Positions 48,100-60,299 of a stretch of DNA of 64,000 nt are shown here, piece after piece. Location of the stretch: assembly GCA_009760855.2 (NCBI GenBank), contig WPIO01000051.1, forward strand, positions 1,232,001-1,296,000, given 5' to 3'. The first letter of the stretch is position 1, and every line of letters begins with the position of its first letter. The DNA comes from Cristatella mucedo (Eukaryota > Bryozoa > Phylactolaemata > Cristatellidae). Position numbers and translations under genes: made by a program. Under the pieces are notes generated by a model that was not told where the DNA came from, searched no databases, and saw only the letters and a list, made by a program, of their open reading frames with translations.

Positions 48100-48935
48100 T
48101 ACCTGTACAATTTGTCCAACAATCGAATATTTGTTTAGGGTAAGTTTCAAAAGATAAATAAGTTAGAACTGAGATCGGAAGTTCTGACAACTTCCACGTA
48201 GTAGATTATGCAAACCGCACGTAACCCGGATTTAAACCAGGAGCAATATATCTACATTTTAACAAATACGCTGATCCCAGCCTCATGTGCGATGTGTTTC
48301 CCAACTAATCAAATCTTGGAAGATCGAGGTACATGCGTGAAAGTTTTTGAAGAGAATTCTTGTGACTTTTACACAGTGTAACTTCATTCTACACAGTGTA
48401 AGCTTCATTCCAGTGTAGGTAGCTTTGTGCCCTGCAAAATCCATAACTGCTAATACTTTACGTTTCGGAGTGAAATTTGAGATGTGAGTTAACCTCTTAT
48501 TTTAACCAACTCCAAAAAATTGTCTGGTTTCGATTGAATTTATTTTGCTGTGCATGTCCATAATTGGGAAAGATAAAGCGTTTGATGACGTATACAGCAA
48601 AATGAAAAACTAAGTTTTCAACTTTGTTTTGAATGCCGTCAAATCAGTTGATGTGTTGTCAGTCGTTAAAAACTGAAGGTGCGGTCTACAAGGGATTTGA
48701 AGGTTGGTTTAGGGACGTGATCAAACGTTTGATGTTACAGGAGGCCTGGTTCGCCAATATTTCTTATGACCACTCCGAAGTACTAGAATGGACCGACCTA
48801 AAGGTGAGTGGGAGATTGTAGGAAACTGTGTCTATAAACTCTGGTGCCCAACCGCGAATCCGTCTTAAGTAAATTGGCCGAATTTGGAAAAAGGAAGTCA
48901 CCTGTTGGCTTGCAGTGCTAATGGAACAAGAAAAA
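48100..48935. other. Unassigned AT-rich stretch
   Basis: No recognised gene. The local direct repeat ACACAGTGTAA...CTTCATT occurs at about 48371 and 48393. Confidence 0.35.
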
Positions 48936-48943
48936 TAGTTATT

Positions 48944-49100
48944 GAGCTGTGATAGCCCAGGAGGTAAGGCTTTCATGATCCAAGATTTTGGTTCAAATCC
49001 TGCAGTGGGCGATCCTTAATTGCCAACTGCAAGCAGAGGCGATGGCATTAAGGCTCTACTGTCGCTATATAAATGAGGCTGTCAAATCAGCTAATAATAT
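48944..49100 (+). mobile_element. tRNA-derived SINE copy i
   Basis: A box TAGCCCAGGAGG at 48953-48964 (exact consensus), B box GGTTCAAATCC near 48992, then GGGCGATCCTTAATTGCCAA and the end GAGGCTGTCAAATCAGCTA. Confidence 0.82.
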
Positions 49101-52100
49101 TACTTTTTTTATGTCACCCTTGAGATGAATTCCCGTTGCGTCCTCTCGAGGTGCCATGGTGCAGCCTCTGCCTGAGAAATTCCGGGCTACGGAGTTGTCC
49201 AGCGGTGCCTGCAGTGAGCTGCCGCGGGACTGGGGCGTGGCTGATGGGGAAGGAAGGCCAGCCAAGACGGCTTTGTTCGTCGTGCCTCGCGTCTCGTTGA
49301 CTTTCCCTCTCGCCATTCAAGGGGCACTCGCCGAGTTAGCATTCCTTGCCAGCCAATAAATAAATTCAGAGGCGAAAAATTTTGATTATCAGCAAATTAT
49401 CGATTCAATTTATCAGTTCATTTTCAAGAAATTCAGCCGGCCGAGGGCGGCTTAGTGGACGGAGGATTCGACACGGAAAGAGTAGGACGAGCCGGCGGCA
49501 GCAGCGGGTGGGTACACACCTTTCCTGTAGCTGTGTGTTATCGTCTCGAACGGCACAGAACGCTAGCCGACGAGCAACACGACCAGTTTATTTCACCTAC
49601 ACACAGAGCAGGGCGAAGCACGACTCTCTTCGGCCCTCTCGCCCACCGGAGTGCCCCGACTCCCTTGTCATAACAATCACCGACAGCACGTGAACTGACT
49701 GCCTACCACATCGAGTGTCACAGCCTACTCGTACAACGATCGGGGGGGGGCAGTGTCATCATTTAAATGAAACCCCATTTTCTTCGGAGGGGACCGGGGG
49801 CAATGCCTGCTATTTTTTCCCGATGGGACTAGAGAGCTGTCCACTGTCTACGCAAGCGCCAAGCTTTAGCTTTCACCGAGATTCGTCGTTCGTCGCACCG
49901 ACGCTGCCTCTGATACGAGGCAAACTCTGGAAAACGCGGAATCTCCTAAAAACTGTCTTTGGACAAACTGTGCGCATGTTTTTCCTTCTCACCAGCCAGC
50001 CCCGGAGCTCGTTTCTCGGACACGCGCACGAGCTGCTGGCGGACGTTCAACGGCGGACGCTTAAAGCGGACCGAACGGGACAGCCAATGCACCGCAGCGG
50101 CGCGATCTCCCTCGGTCGTCGCCGACTTCGGAAGGCTTGGTTGTGCCATCTGGGCCAGTATTCCCGTCGTCGTCTGATTCCACTTCCAACCCCGCAAGAC
50201 CCCCGTGTAGGTTTTCGACGCCCAGCCAGACACTCGGTGCTTCCCGCCAGAGTGGAATGCGTTTTCCGACGGGTCGCGTGCTGCGTCATGGCTTGCAAAC
50301 GACAACGGCGGCCCGACTGCGGCCAACTGTCGGCATCCGAGCCAACTGAGACGCTTCGAGCGCCTGAGGCGTCCGACTGCTCGAGGCGTCTGAGGCGCGA
50401 GGCTCGCTGCCGCCAGTGAAGTGAGCTCAGTGCGGCTCGATGTAAAGGTGGCTCTTTACTCAGGCCTCGGCCGAGTTTTCGCATCCTGTCCGCGTCTCGC
50501 TGTGAAATGAGCTCCTGGAACGACGAGGTGCTGCGGCGGATCGAGCGAAGCGAGCCGAGTGCGTACTTTTCGCGAGAACCGGCGGCGGCAGGTGCTAGCG
50601 TGCAGCCGTTACTGATTTTCAGCACTTCGGCTTTAAGCTTGATAGTGCGCTGTGACCGCCCCCTCTTCTTTCATCTACCCGGGTGTCCGGCGAAATGATG
50701 GAGAGCGGGACGGGGAGCGGTGGTCTTCGGCCACCACCGCACTGCCTGCCTCATAGAGTACCACTCTCATCCAGCTCATCTCATCCAGTTATTCGCCTGT
50801 GCATGCTTAAATTGCGAACTCAAAAAGCTACTGGCTGCGAGAGTAATTGAATGATTATAACTCGCTCGCAAGCGATTGAAAGTCGTGCGAAAATTTAACA
50901 CACTGAATCTGCTTAGCTTTGATTGGCCACCGTTAGACATGGCGATTGATTCTCGAGTCCGGTCTAGTCGAAGGTTGAGTGTCGACTTCGTCCGTACGAC
51001 ATTCTGCTACCGAAAAGCCACCAGACCGAATCTATTCTGCAGACAGTCGTCAGCAGCGTACTGCTGAAAAGCAGACGGTCAGTCGGCGTCCGTCTGCATC
51101 GCCGGTCTACGTCGGGCTTAGTTGTCTTGTTCGTTTGCACTTTCGCTTTGGCACTAATCCGCAAACCGAGGAGAACGGAGCTTTCGTGTTCGTGCCGTCT
51201 GTTTGCCACACCCCTTTTTTGGGGAAGCATTTCTACTTGGTGAGAATGATGGAATGAAGTTGCCTTGATTATGGAAAAGTGCGTGCACCTTCTTGGTTGA
51301 ATCAAAAGTATGCCGGCGAACCTCTCCCATAAGCCTGATCACACCTGCATTATATCAGCTGCCAGTGCACCTAGATGCTGGCAATTAAAACTCAGCCGAA
51401 AGCTTGGCTCAAAAATACCTTTACAGTCTCGAGCCGATCGGCTGCGCCCCCTTCCCTTCCCCGTTCGAGACGTCCGCTAATTTGGTAGGGGTGCAGGATA
51501 GGATCGCAGGAAGCCAGCTTTTCTAATACATTTATCTCAGCAAGGGGGCACTGCAGGCGGGAGAACCGTATCCGCTGCTATAGTGACCGACGCTGCTTCA
51601 GCTCGCGATGGTCACCACCTCGATGGTCTCCTTCTCGAAAAAAGTCGTGGCCGTTGCGCATTTCGTTCGTTCCCGCTTCTTGGTTGGCCGACTTACGACA
51701 TTTGCGACTTTTCGCAGTGCGAAAACTCCTGCTGAGCACCACGGCATCACCGTCCAAGCGAGAGCAGCTCCATTCGGAGATACGTGAGCTCTCGACGTCC
51801 AGTGGAGGCAGCTCGGTCGCCGGCTGGCCACTGCCTCGCTAGATGCTGGACTTACTTTTGCGTAGTCGGGCAGAGAGGCGTCAGAGGCCTTAGTAGAGGC
51901 TTGTCCTTTGTCCGCGGGTGGGACGACAGGTCCCAATATTTGCGCTCGTTAAATATTTGCTAGGTAGCATCAAGTGAACGTCTGGTCGGTAGGTACGCGA
52001 CCGGCGAAGCGGCTGAATTTGCATGCGAATGTCTTTTAAAGAATGCAAGCTTACTATCAACGCCCTGTTAAGTGGACGCTCCCCAGCTGGGTTGGTACTG

Positions 52101-52415
52101 TGATGTGGACAGTTCGTCTGGTCGAACGGCGAATACATCGCAAATAATTGCCCAAGGTCGGTCTGTGCCAATATGCCGCTGTACAATTTTCTGGTCACAC
52201 GCCTGTCTCTGCACAGCTGATGGCCCATTACGCGTCCGCCATTCTAGCGATTGCCTGACAGGCGACTAGTCTGCCTAGTTTCAACTAGGTTGTATTGCAA
52301 ACAAATTTGGACTGCTTAGATAGGGATACCGCAGCGAAACGGGTCAGTGCATTCGTAAGACCCTGTCTAGAATTCCGCCACACGATACTCGCAGGTCTTC
52401 CTGCTGTGCATTAAG
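49101..52415. other. GC-rich, CpG-dense block, no identified gene
   Basis: Multiple overlapping open frames (for example 49715-50419 plus, 50047-50625 minus, 51598-51936 minus), none recognisable. A short plus-strand segment starting MSSWNDEVLRRIERSEPSAY at 50507 is followed by a possible donor GTGCTA and could be a first coding exon. It may be a promoter-like island of an unidentified gene. Confidence 0.3.
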
Positions 52416-52420
52416 ACGCC

Positions 52421-53540
52421 TGCAGTTGCACAATCTAGGCTTTCACTTCTATGCGGGTGACACTCAATTTTACCTATGCTTTGATCCCTCCCAGCCTTTG
52501 AGCACCCCGAATTCTCTCAACTCACTTGCTGCTGGTATTGATGACACTCGCACGTGGATGGCAGCAAATTTTATTAAGTTAAATGATGATAAAACTAACT
52601 TACTAGTTATGAGCAAACCCAGCGTGATTCAGAAATTGGAAAGGCTGACGCTCAAACTTGGCTCTGCCAGCATATCTCCAGTTGAATCTGCACGAAATCT
52701 AGGTGTCATGTTCCAAAGTGACCTTTCGTTGGACGACCACATCAGCTCCACAGTCAAGTCTGCCGACTTTCAGCTACATAACATTGCTAAAATTTGGGCT
52801 TGTTTAGATAAGGATATCACATCTCAGTTGGTCCATGCATTCGTGACATCCCGTCTTGACTTCTGCAACTCACTGCTTGCTGGCCTACCGGCATGTGCAA
52901 TCAGGCATTTACAGCTGGTGCAAAACTGTGCAGCCAGGCTTTTCTGTTGTGAGCGTCGAAGTTGCCACATCACACCATTTCTTGCCGACTTGCACTTGCT
53001 ACCGGTCAAGCAACGGATCGACTTCAAGGTTTTGTCGCTCACTTTTAGGTCACTTCATTCTTTGGCTCCAGCTTATCTCTCACATCTTCTCCCCCACCAG
53101 GCCAGGCGTGGTACCACCCGCTTTTCGGAATCTAACAGTTTACCAATACCTCGTACAAACCTGAAATCCTTTGGAGACCGCACATTTAGTTCGTATCCTC
53201 CCAAAGCCTGGAACTCACTCCCGACTTGCAAAACAACATTCCCTGACTTGAACACATTTAAAAAGAACTTAAAAACTCACCTATTTAGGAAAGCATTTAG
53301 TGGCTCCCTGTGATTCGTCCTGTATGTGCTTATGCCTGTTTACCCTGTGCATGCTGCCACTAACCACATTTGCATGCTGACCCTGTGCATGTCATTCGTA
53401 AACATGATATTCAAATTGTTTATCAAGGATGGTATTACTCACCACTCAATTGCGCTTCCCTTTGCAGCGAATGTAAAGCGTCTACAAAGAGATTGAGTTC
53501 TCCGAGGACACTTGATCGAATGTATTATTACTATTATTAG
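52421..53540 (+). mobile_element. L2-B LINE, 5'-truncated
   Basis: It starts inside the reverse transcriptase at the catalytic region and runs to the hairpin and ATT tail. A 295-codon frame (52426-53313) covers it. The catalytic motif reads FYAGDTQFYL, that is YAGD in place of YADD, which would inactivate the enzyme. The C-terminus has RTFSSYPPKAWNSLP. Confidence 0.88.
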
Positions 53541-53544
53541 CTTA

Positions 53545-54095
53545 ATGAATTCAAGGTTCAGTCACGCACCTTTACGTCCCTTCATACGCCTGCTCAGGCC
53601 TTTTTACCTAAAATATTCACCAACCTATTAATATTTACTAGTAAGGCTTCTGATCACACCGCCAGCTCCTCCGACTGAGATCATTGGACTGCGCTTCTAA
53701 CGAACCTAATATTAATCGAAATACCATGTCATCATTCTGTTCCTTTAGTCTGTTCCCTTAGTCTGTTCCTTCAGTCTGTTCCTTTAGTCTGTTCCTTCAG
53801 TCGGTTCCTTCAATCCGTCAGCTTCAAAATACAACAACTCAATCCCGACTCACATCATAATGTTCTCTGACTTCATTACATTAAAAAGGAAACTAAAACA
53901 ACAACAAGTTCCTCACCAAATTTTCCCGGTCCTTATAGCTGGCAGTAGTGTGCACGTGCATGCAGGTGCTGAGCATTTAATCACTAACCACATTGACATG
54001 CTCTCTTAGCAGCAAGTGTAAAATGCCTAGAATGATCGCGAAACGGCGGATCTGCTGCTCTCTAAGCGGAATGCCACGAACGCATCAATTATTAT
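53545..54095 (+). mobile_element. Very diverged L2-B-like remnant
   Basis: A plus-strand remnant with TCACTAACCACATTGACATG and AGTGTAAAATGCCTAGAATG, matching the family-B 3' end. It encloses a minisatellite at 53737-53815. Confidence 0.5.
53737..53815. repeat. 13-bp minisatellite
   Basis: About six tandem copies of CTGTTCCTTTAGT with single-base variants (CTGTTCCCTTAGT, CTGTTCCTTCAGT, CGGTTCCTTCAAT). Confidence 0.9.
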
Positions 54096-54296
54096 AAGTA
54101 GGCTGCGATACTCTATTCTAAGTCAGGGTTGACAAGCATTTATGTACACTAGCAGCTGATATAAGTCAGGTTTGACCAGGCTTTTGCGAAAGTTTCACCA
54201 GCATACTTTCTATTGTGTGTTCAATTCTACTTTTGGCGTCATCCTAATGAAAGCAGGAAGACGTGACTTCGAAGCTGACTTGGATGGCAGCGAATG

Positions 54297-54297
<1 letters not shown>

Positions 54298-54349
<52 letters not shown>
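54298..54349. repeat. (GA)n microsatellite
   Basis: About 25 GA units. Confidence 0.95.
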
Positions 54350-54351
<2 letters not shown>

Positions 54352-54489
54352 CAGGGTGTCAGGAGCGATGGGATCAGGCCTACTTCTGCTGATTTGCTGA
54401 GAGAGGTTTTCTATGCGATAACAATCTGTAAGACACGGGAGCCTGCCGTTTGCTCAGAATGAGGCCCGAACGATCGGGATAGTTTATTC

Positions 54490-57400
54490 CGCACACATAT
54501 TCAGGCGGGTACATTTTCCGCATAGATATTTCGCTTGAGCAAGCTCGAGCTCTGAAGCCGTTGGTTGAGGGCGGACGGAGAACGCTGCAAAAAAAGAGTG
54601 TAGTTAGCGCGGAAGCGAGGCGCGAAAACGAAGCAAAAGAACGCCGTCTGTCGAATCTGGTCGTGCGGGAGCACGCGGCCGCGGAGCAAAGACAAGCTTT
54701 GGCGGCGAAGGGATGGCGCGAGATGACAGCAGCCGCACCAGCACCAGCAGCAGCAGGCGGCCTACTGCATCAAACAGCACGAGCCTCCGTAGCTCGAGCT
54801 TCCGGCGGCGTCGTACTTGCAAGCGATTCGTGGTCCAAGAAGTCTGCTCTTGTCGTCTGAGTAGTCAGCCAAGAAATCCGAGAGACAGCCGCTCCTCACC
54901 CCTCCCCGTAGATTCTTAAAGAGAGGCCTGCTCCTGGAGATGTTGACTCCCTTTCGGGCGGGGAATGATTCGCTTTAGTTCGGACCAGCATTCGTTTTAT
55001 TTCACATCGGCGAGCTCGCATCGTCAGTTTCGCGATATCCCAGCACAACAAGCCGAGCCACTCTCGGGGCGACGCGTTGCTCTCCGGGCAGGCTGGGCAG
55101 AGCAGGTTCGTAGAGCAGTTAGAAGGCTGGACGCCGTCGATAAGTCTGGGATGGCCCGAGCAGCTGTTCGGCAGCCGAACCAGTGTCGTCCACAACGACC
55201 GAAGGCCGTGCGGCGGCTTGACCGTGCGAGACGATTGGGGGGGGGAGCCGCGAACTTCAAGCAGGGCGGCCCCGCGGCGGCGGGCGAGCGACGCGGCTTA
55301 GTTCCGAGCAAAGCTCTCCGCTTGTTTGAATAAAAGCTCTCACGGTTGCAAAGCAAATCACCGCGGCAAGCTGCCGCTGCAGCCTGAGCTTCGAACACTT
55401 CGGCGAGAGGAGTCGCTCAATCAATATGTCCTCCGAGCGGCGGTCCGCTCGAGGCTGGCGTGCCGGCGTCGACAACGACATGAGAAACGTCGCAGTCGGC
55501 CGCATGGCGACGACGGTCGTCGTCGGATCGGCGGGGCGAGTGTTCGACGTCACGTCAACGAGTCAAGCCGCAAACGCATCGAGTGCGAGCGTTGAGGCTG
55601 GGAGGGGGAGATAGTGGTTTGGGGCGGGGCCGCCGTCAACGCTGCCAGCCGCCAGCACTCCTCAGTAGCGACTGAGCGAGCGGCAGCGCAGCATCGCTAC
55701 GCTACGCATCGCCGGTCGGTCTGGTGGTGCTTCCGGTGCTCGCGTGTCGAACGACAGACCCAAAGTCGGCAGCATGTGGCAGAGCTGGATCCGATTGCAC
55801 TCAGCTATGCCAACATCTTGCCTATTTTAGGCCTTTAGCTGAGTCGCCTAGGCTTCGGCGGCTTCGTCGGTCTGTCGGACGGCAGCAGCTTGCCTGTGAG
55901 CGGCTGCGGGCGGCGGCAGCAGCGCTCTGACCCCAACCTCTACGTTCACCGAGCAGCGAGAGGCGAGAGGTGAGCAGACGGTGGGTAGTGGGGGGGGGGG
56001 AGCCGGACTGGAGATTATCGCGGTAGCTCTCGGTCGGCGGCCGATCTCCCACCCGAGGCTCGCCGTGCCGCGGGGATTCGGTGGCTCGGCGAGCGAGATG
56101 CCGAGAGGCCTTCGCTAGCTGCCAGCGTTGCTCGAGCGACAGCCTGCCAGGATGCCGCCGTGCGCGCCAGGATGCGGGAATGCATTCTCCGGCTTTTGCC
56201 GGCAAACGGAAATGCTCTCTAGCCGACTGGATGAGCGATCAGCTCAGGAGCAGATAGATGATCGAGCAAGGGCGGCCGAAGTTCGACGGAAGCGGCCGCC
56301 AGTGCGAACGAGCACAGGGTCTCTGCCGATTCTGGCGGAGGCTCCGCCGACGGTCAAAGGGTCACACACATTCCGCACTGGCCGAAGAAGCCCTGCTGGA
56401 AGCCGCCACAACTCCCGCCCCGCTCCGCCCTGCCCGCGGAGGTGGTGCTGGTGGGAGCGAGCGAGAGCCGTCACGTACGTCTGGCCGCCGATGAGCCATC
56501 GACTAGAGCGAACGCAGCCAACGCTGCGGCCTCGACCCCTCTTTCTCTTTCTCTTCTTCTTAGGGGCCGCTGGTTACGAGCCTGGGTAGAGCGCCAGCCA
56601 CCTGAGCCGAAGTCGAAGAAGGTGGCGCGAGTAAACGCAACTGCTGAGTGCACGGTCCGTCGAGCTACTACTACGCTGCCCTCCCACAGAAACGACGGTG
56701 TGCCTAAAACTCTAAGCCCCTCCCTGTGGCTTTCGGCGAGCTGGGCCGCTGCAACCGATAGCCAGACGAAAGGCAGCAGCAATTCGAAACTCGCGGCCGC
56801 ATTCTCGCTGAGTACTCACTCAGGTCTCGCGAGACGCTGCCAGTGGTTCGTGGCATCAACACCGTAAGGTGTCAGCCTCCACCGCCGCTGCTGCAGTAGC
56901 CGTCGCCGGCCCGGTGAGGGGGCCGCTCTTCTGTCCGTCGACGTGTCTCGGCACGACGGTCGCCCGTCTTATACGCCAGGGCGGCTCGATCCGAATAAAG
57001 CGCAGTGTTTGACTTCTGCCGGGGCGCTTCAGCCGCGTATTCTTCTGCCGAGTTAAATATTTGCTGAGTATTGAGCACACGCATCCACGCTTTCTAGTGG
57101 TTAGATACCGTTGCGCGATGCAGGGGTTCTCGTAGCTACGGCGTGCACGCCCTCTCGCCCGAACCCAGCGGCCTGCGTCGTTGGTGGCGGCCGTGCGAGA
57201 CGAGGTTCCGACTCCGAGGCCGGCCGGATGCGATCTTACCACTTCGGTCCCCTGTCGCATTCATGGTCAGCTAAGCAGATGCGTCTGCTACGTTCTGTCG
57301 ATGGCGCTAGTGCCTCTTCTCCACATGGCGAGCTTGAGCCTTAGCGAGAAGAGCGGCGAGACGTGCTGCAATGTGCACTGGTGGCCGATTCCCGAGCCGC

Positions 57401-57540
57401 CAGGCTTGAGCTGGCGTCGCCGCCTGCTCAGGCGGTATGAGCGTGCGGACAACGCAGCTGTTTGGTTTTGCGGCAGCAACGCGCCGAGCGTCTTTTGACA
57501 GAGCTTTTGGCGGACAGAACTGTGACCTAGACGGAATGCA
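54490..57540. other. GC-rich, CpG-dense block, no identified gene
   Basis: Dense in CG dinucleotides and open in several frames on both strands. A helical-looking frame at 54561-54860 and frames at 55024-55398 (minus), 56128-56589 and 56856-57260 (minus) have no domain I recognise. CpG density and lack of repeats make it a candidate promoter or first-exon region. Confidence 0.3.
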
Positions 57541-58160
57541 TGCATGACTCAGCAGGTCTTAGGAGGAGCCCACTTCGTAGAGTCTCGAGCTCCGCGTTTT
57601 CCTGCTCCGGAACTAGGTGTTTTCAGCCAAAGCAATTCAATGCGTGCGCTCATACGACACACCTTAGACGCAGTAAATGTAGAGCACGATGGTGACTTCG
57701 CGATATCGGTTGATATGTACTGGCTCGGTAATCGCGCTATTGCCTCCATCGATTTCAAAGCTCAATGTTACCAGCCAAGAAGAAGAGGCCTCGTCGGCGT
57801 ACCGACATGCGAAAGAAGAGGCCTCCGTAAGTCGACAGAAACGCAGAAAGCACATGTCGAAAAGGAGTTTTCTCTGTCATCAAAATTAATCGTCATACAA
57901 TCATGGCGCTATCGCCGCACTGAACATTACCAAAGCACAGTTCCTCGTCGGGCCCGCAATGAGGGAACCATATGTCACGGGACTTCTATTCCTGCCGAAA
58001 TCCGCAGCACGATAACAGAGCTGTAAAGCAGCTTGTCGAGTATCAGAGCGGCAGTCCATTGCCTCAGCGGGCAGTACGGTAGCATTCTCAAAGCAAAGTA
58101 CAAAGTCCAAAGTGGCTAAAATAGCACAGGAAGAACTATCAAATCAAAGGCCGTAGCTAA
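57541..58160 (+). other. Unassigned 160-codon open frame region
   Basis: An open frame at 57544-58026 starts MTQQVLGGAHFVESRAPRFP. I see no known domain and no splice support; it may be chance. Confidence 0.2.
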
Positions 58161-58164
58161 CAAC

Positions 58165-58676
58165 AACAACAATAGTAATAATAATACATTTGCATATGGC
58201 CCTCAAAGGACTAATCTCTTTCTAGGCAGGCACTTTACATATGCTTTAAAGGAAGCGTGACCGTATGGTTAGTGGTAACATGCAGTGTCAACATGCATCG
58301 AAGTGTAAACATGCATAATATGATTGGTGGTAACATGTGCAGGCTCGGGATGTAAAAGCACACAGAGGACGAACCGCTAGGACCCAGCAAATGCTGCGAG
58401 GAGCATGTGCGTTTTAGCTTCTTTTTAAATGTCATCCAGTCAGGAAATGTCGTGACGTCAGTTGGGAGCGAGTTCCAGGCTTTTGGGGCCTACGAACTCA
58501 AGATTCTGGCTCCAAAATATTTGAGATTGGTTAGAAGTATGGCTAACAGATTTTAGTAAAAAGAGTGGGTTAGTGATTAAATTCCGAAAGCCCGGTGGTA
58601 CGATGCTTAGCCTGGTGGGGCAGTAGATCATATAGGTAGGCTGGAGCAAAAGAATAAAGATACCTAAATGTTAGTG
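58165..58676 (-). mobile_element. Older L2-B LINE, left part (interrupted)
   Basis: A leftward family-B relative with its tail at about 58170-58240 and the C-terminal block at 58450-58530 (GTCAGTTGGGAGCGAGTTCC). It is cut at 58676 by a younger L2-B copy and resumes at 59668. Confidence 0.8.
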
Positions 58677-59667
58677 CAAATTTTCTAAAACTAAACGATG
58701 ATAAAACTAACTTACTAGTTATGGGCAAACCTAGTGTTATTCAGAAATTGGAAAGGCTGACTTTCAAAATTGGCTCTGTCAGCATATCTCCAGTTGCATC
58801 AGCTCGAAATCTAGGTGTCATATTCCAAAGCGACCTCTCGTTAGACGACCACATCAGCTCCACAGTCAAATCAGCCTATTTTCAGCTTCATAACATTGCT
58901 AAAATTAGGGCTTGTTTAGATAAGGATACCACGTCCAAGTTGGTCCATGCATTCGTGACATCTCGTCTCGACTTCTGCAACTCACTGCTTACTGGCCTAC
59001 CAGCATGTGCGATCAGGCGATTGCAGCTGGTGCAAAACTCTGCAGCTAGGCTTGTCTGTCGTGAGCGTCGCAGTTGCCACATTACTTCACTTCTCGCCGA
59101 CCTGCACTGGTTACCAGTCAAGCAACGGATTGACTTCAAGGTTTTGTCGCTCACTTTTAGGTCTCTTCATTCTATGGCTCCAGCCTATCTTTCAGATACA
59201 CTACCCCATCAGGCCAAGCATCGTACCACCCGCTTTTCGGAATCCAACAGTCTGGAAATACCTTGTACAAACTTTAAATCCTTTGGAGACCGTGCATTTA
59301 GCTCGTATGCTCCCACAGCCTGGAACTCCCTCCCGACCTGCATCAGAACATCCCCTGACCTGACCACATTTAAAAGAAACTTAAAAACATACCTATTTAG
59401 GACAGCATTTAGTGGGTCCTTGTGATTCGTCCTCGATGTGCTTATGCGTGCTGACACTGTTCATGCTGCCACTAACCACATTTGCATGCTGACCCAGTGC
59501 ATGTAACCCCTAACCATGTTATTCATTTTGTTTGTTTTTCAAGCATGATTTTACTTACTATTCTATTGCGTATCACTTTGCAGCAAATGTAAAGCGCCTA
59601 GAAAGAGATTAAGTTCTCTGAGGGCGCTTTATCAAGTGCAATATTATTATTATTATTATTATTATTA
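58677..59667 (+). mobile_element. Young L2-B LINE inserted in an older L2-B
   Basis: A 5'-truncated plus-strand copy of about 990 bp with an open 234-codon frame (58721-59425) covering the region after YADD to the C-terminal RAFSSYAPTAWNSLP. It ends with an intact hairpin and about 10 ATT units. It is flanked by TTAGTG at 58671-58676 and 59668-59673, a likely target-site duplication. Confidence 0.88.
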
Positions 59668-59945
59668 TTAGTGACAAAACCTTGAAGTCGACACGCTGGT
59701 TGGTTGGGAGCCAGTGCAGGTCGACGAGAAGTGGTGTCATGTGGCAACTGCAACGCTCATGACAGACAAGCCTAGCTACAGAGTTTTGCACCAGCTTTAA
59801 GTGCCCGATCGCATAGGCCGGTTGACCTGCACGCAGTTCGTTACAGAATTCAAGAAGCAATGTCACAAATGAATTGACCAACTTGGATGAAGTATCGCTT
59901 TGTGAGCAGGCCCAGATTTATTTTTGCTCTGTATGTTACCTGCAT
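59668..59945 (-). mobile_element. Older L2-B LINE, right part (continuation)
   Basis: Continues the copy at 58165-58676 after the insertion: GTGACAAAACCTTGAAGTCG and GGAGCCAGTGCAGGTCGACG follow on directly from the left part. Confidence 0.8.
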
Positions 59946-60129
59946 CAAGATCCCTGTTCTCGTGTAAAATAATAAACTCTGTAAAATAATGAACATTCCA
60001 AGATGGGTATTGGTTATCCAATTTTACCACGCCCCAAGCTTACACTGCCTGCACATTCGCTACAGTGGTCACCATATCCCCCATGACACATTCTAGATTA
60101 ACCATAGTAGGTCTCTTTCTGTTGCCGTC

Positions 60130-60295
60130 ATGAGTTCAATTAGCCAAGGGCTTAAGATGCTCGCTCTTCACGACTGAGGTGGTGGGTTCGAGTTATGCAG
60201 TAGGCGATTCTGTATTGCCCACTGCAAGCAGTGGAGATAAACGTTAGGGCTTCTCTGCTGCCTCTGCAATGGAGGCTGTTAAATCAGCTAGCATT
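60130..60295 (+). mobile_element. tRNA-derived SINE copy j
   Basis: A-box region TTAGCCAAGGGCTTAAGATG, B box GGGTTCGAGTT near 60185, then GGCGATTCTGTATTGCCCAC and the end GGAGGCTGTTAAATCAGCTA. Confidence 0.8.
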
Positions 60296-60299
60296 CGGT

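Noticed and set aside
49715-50419. 234-codon plus-strand frame and its minus-strand counterpart
   Set aside because: Both strands are open in the same GC-rich block, which points to composition rather than coding.
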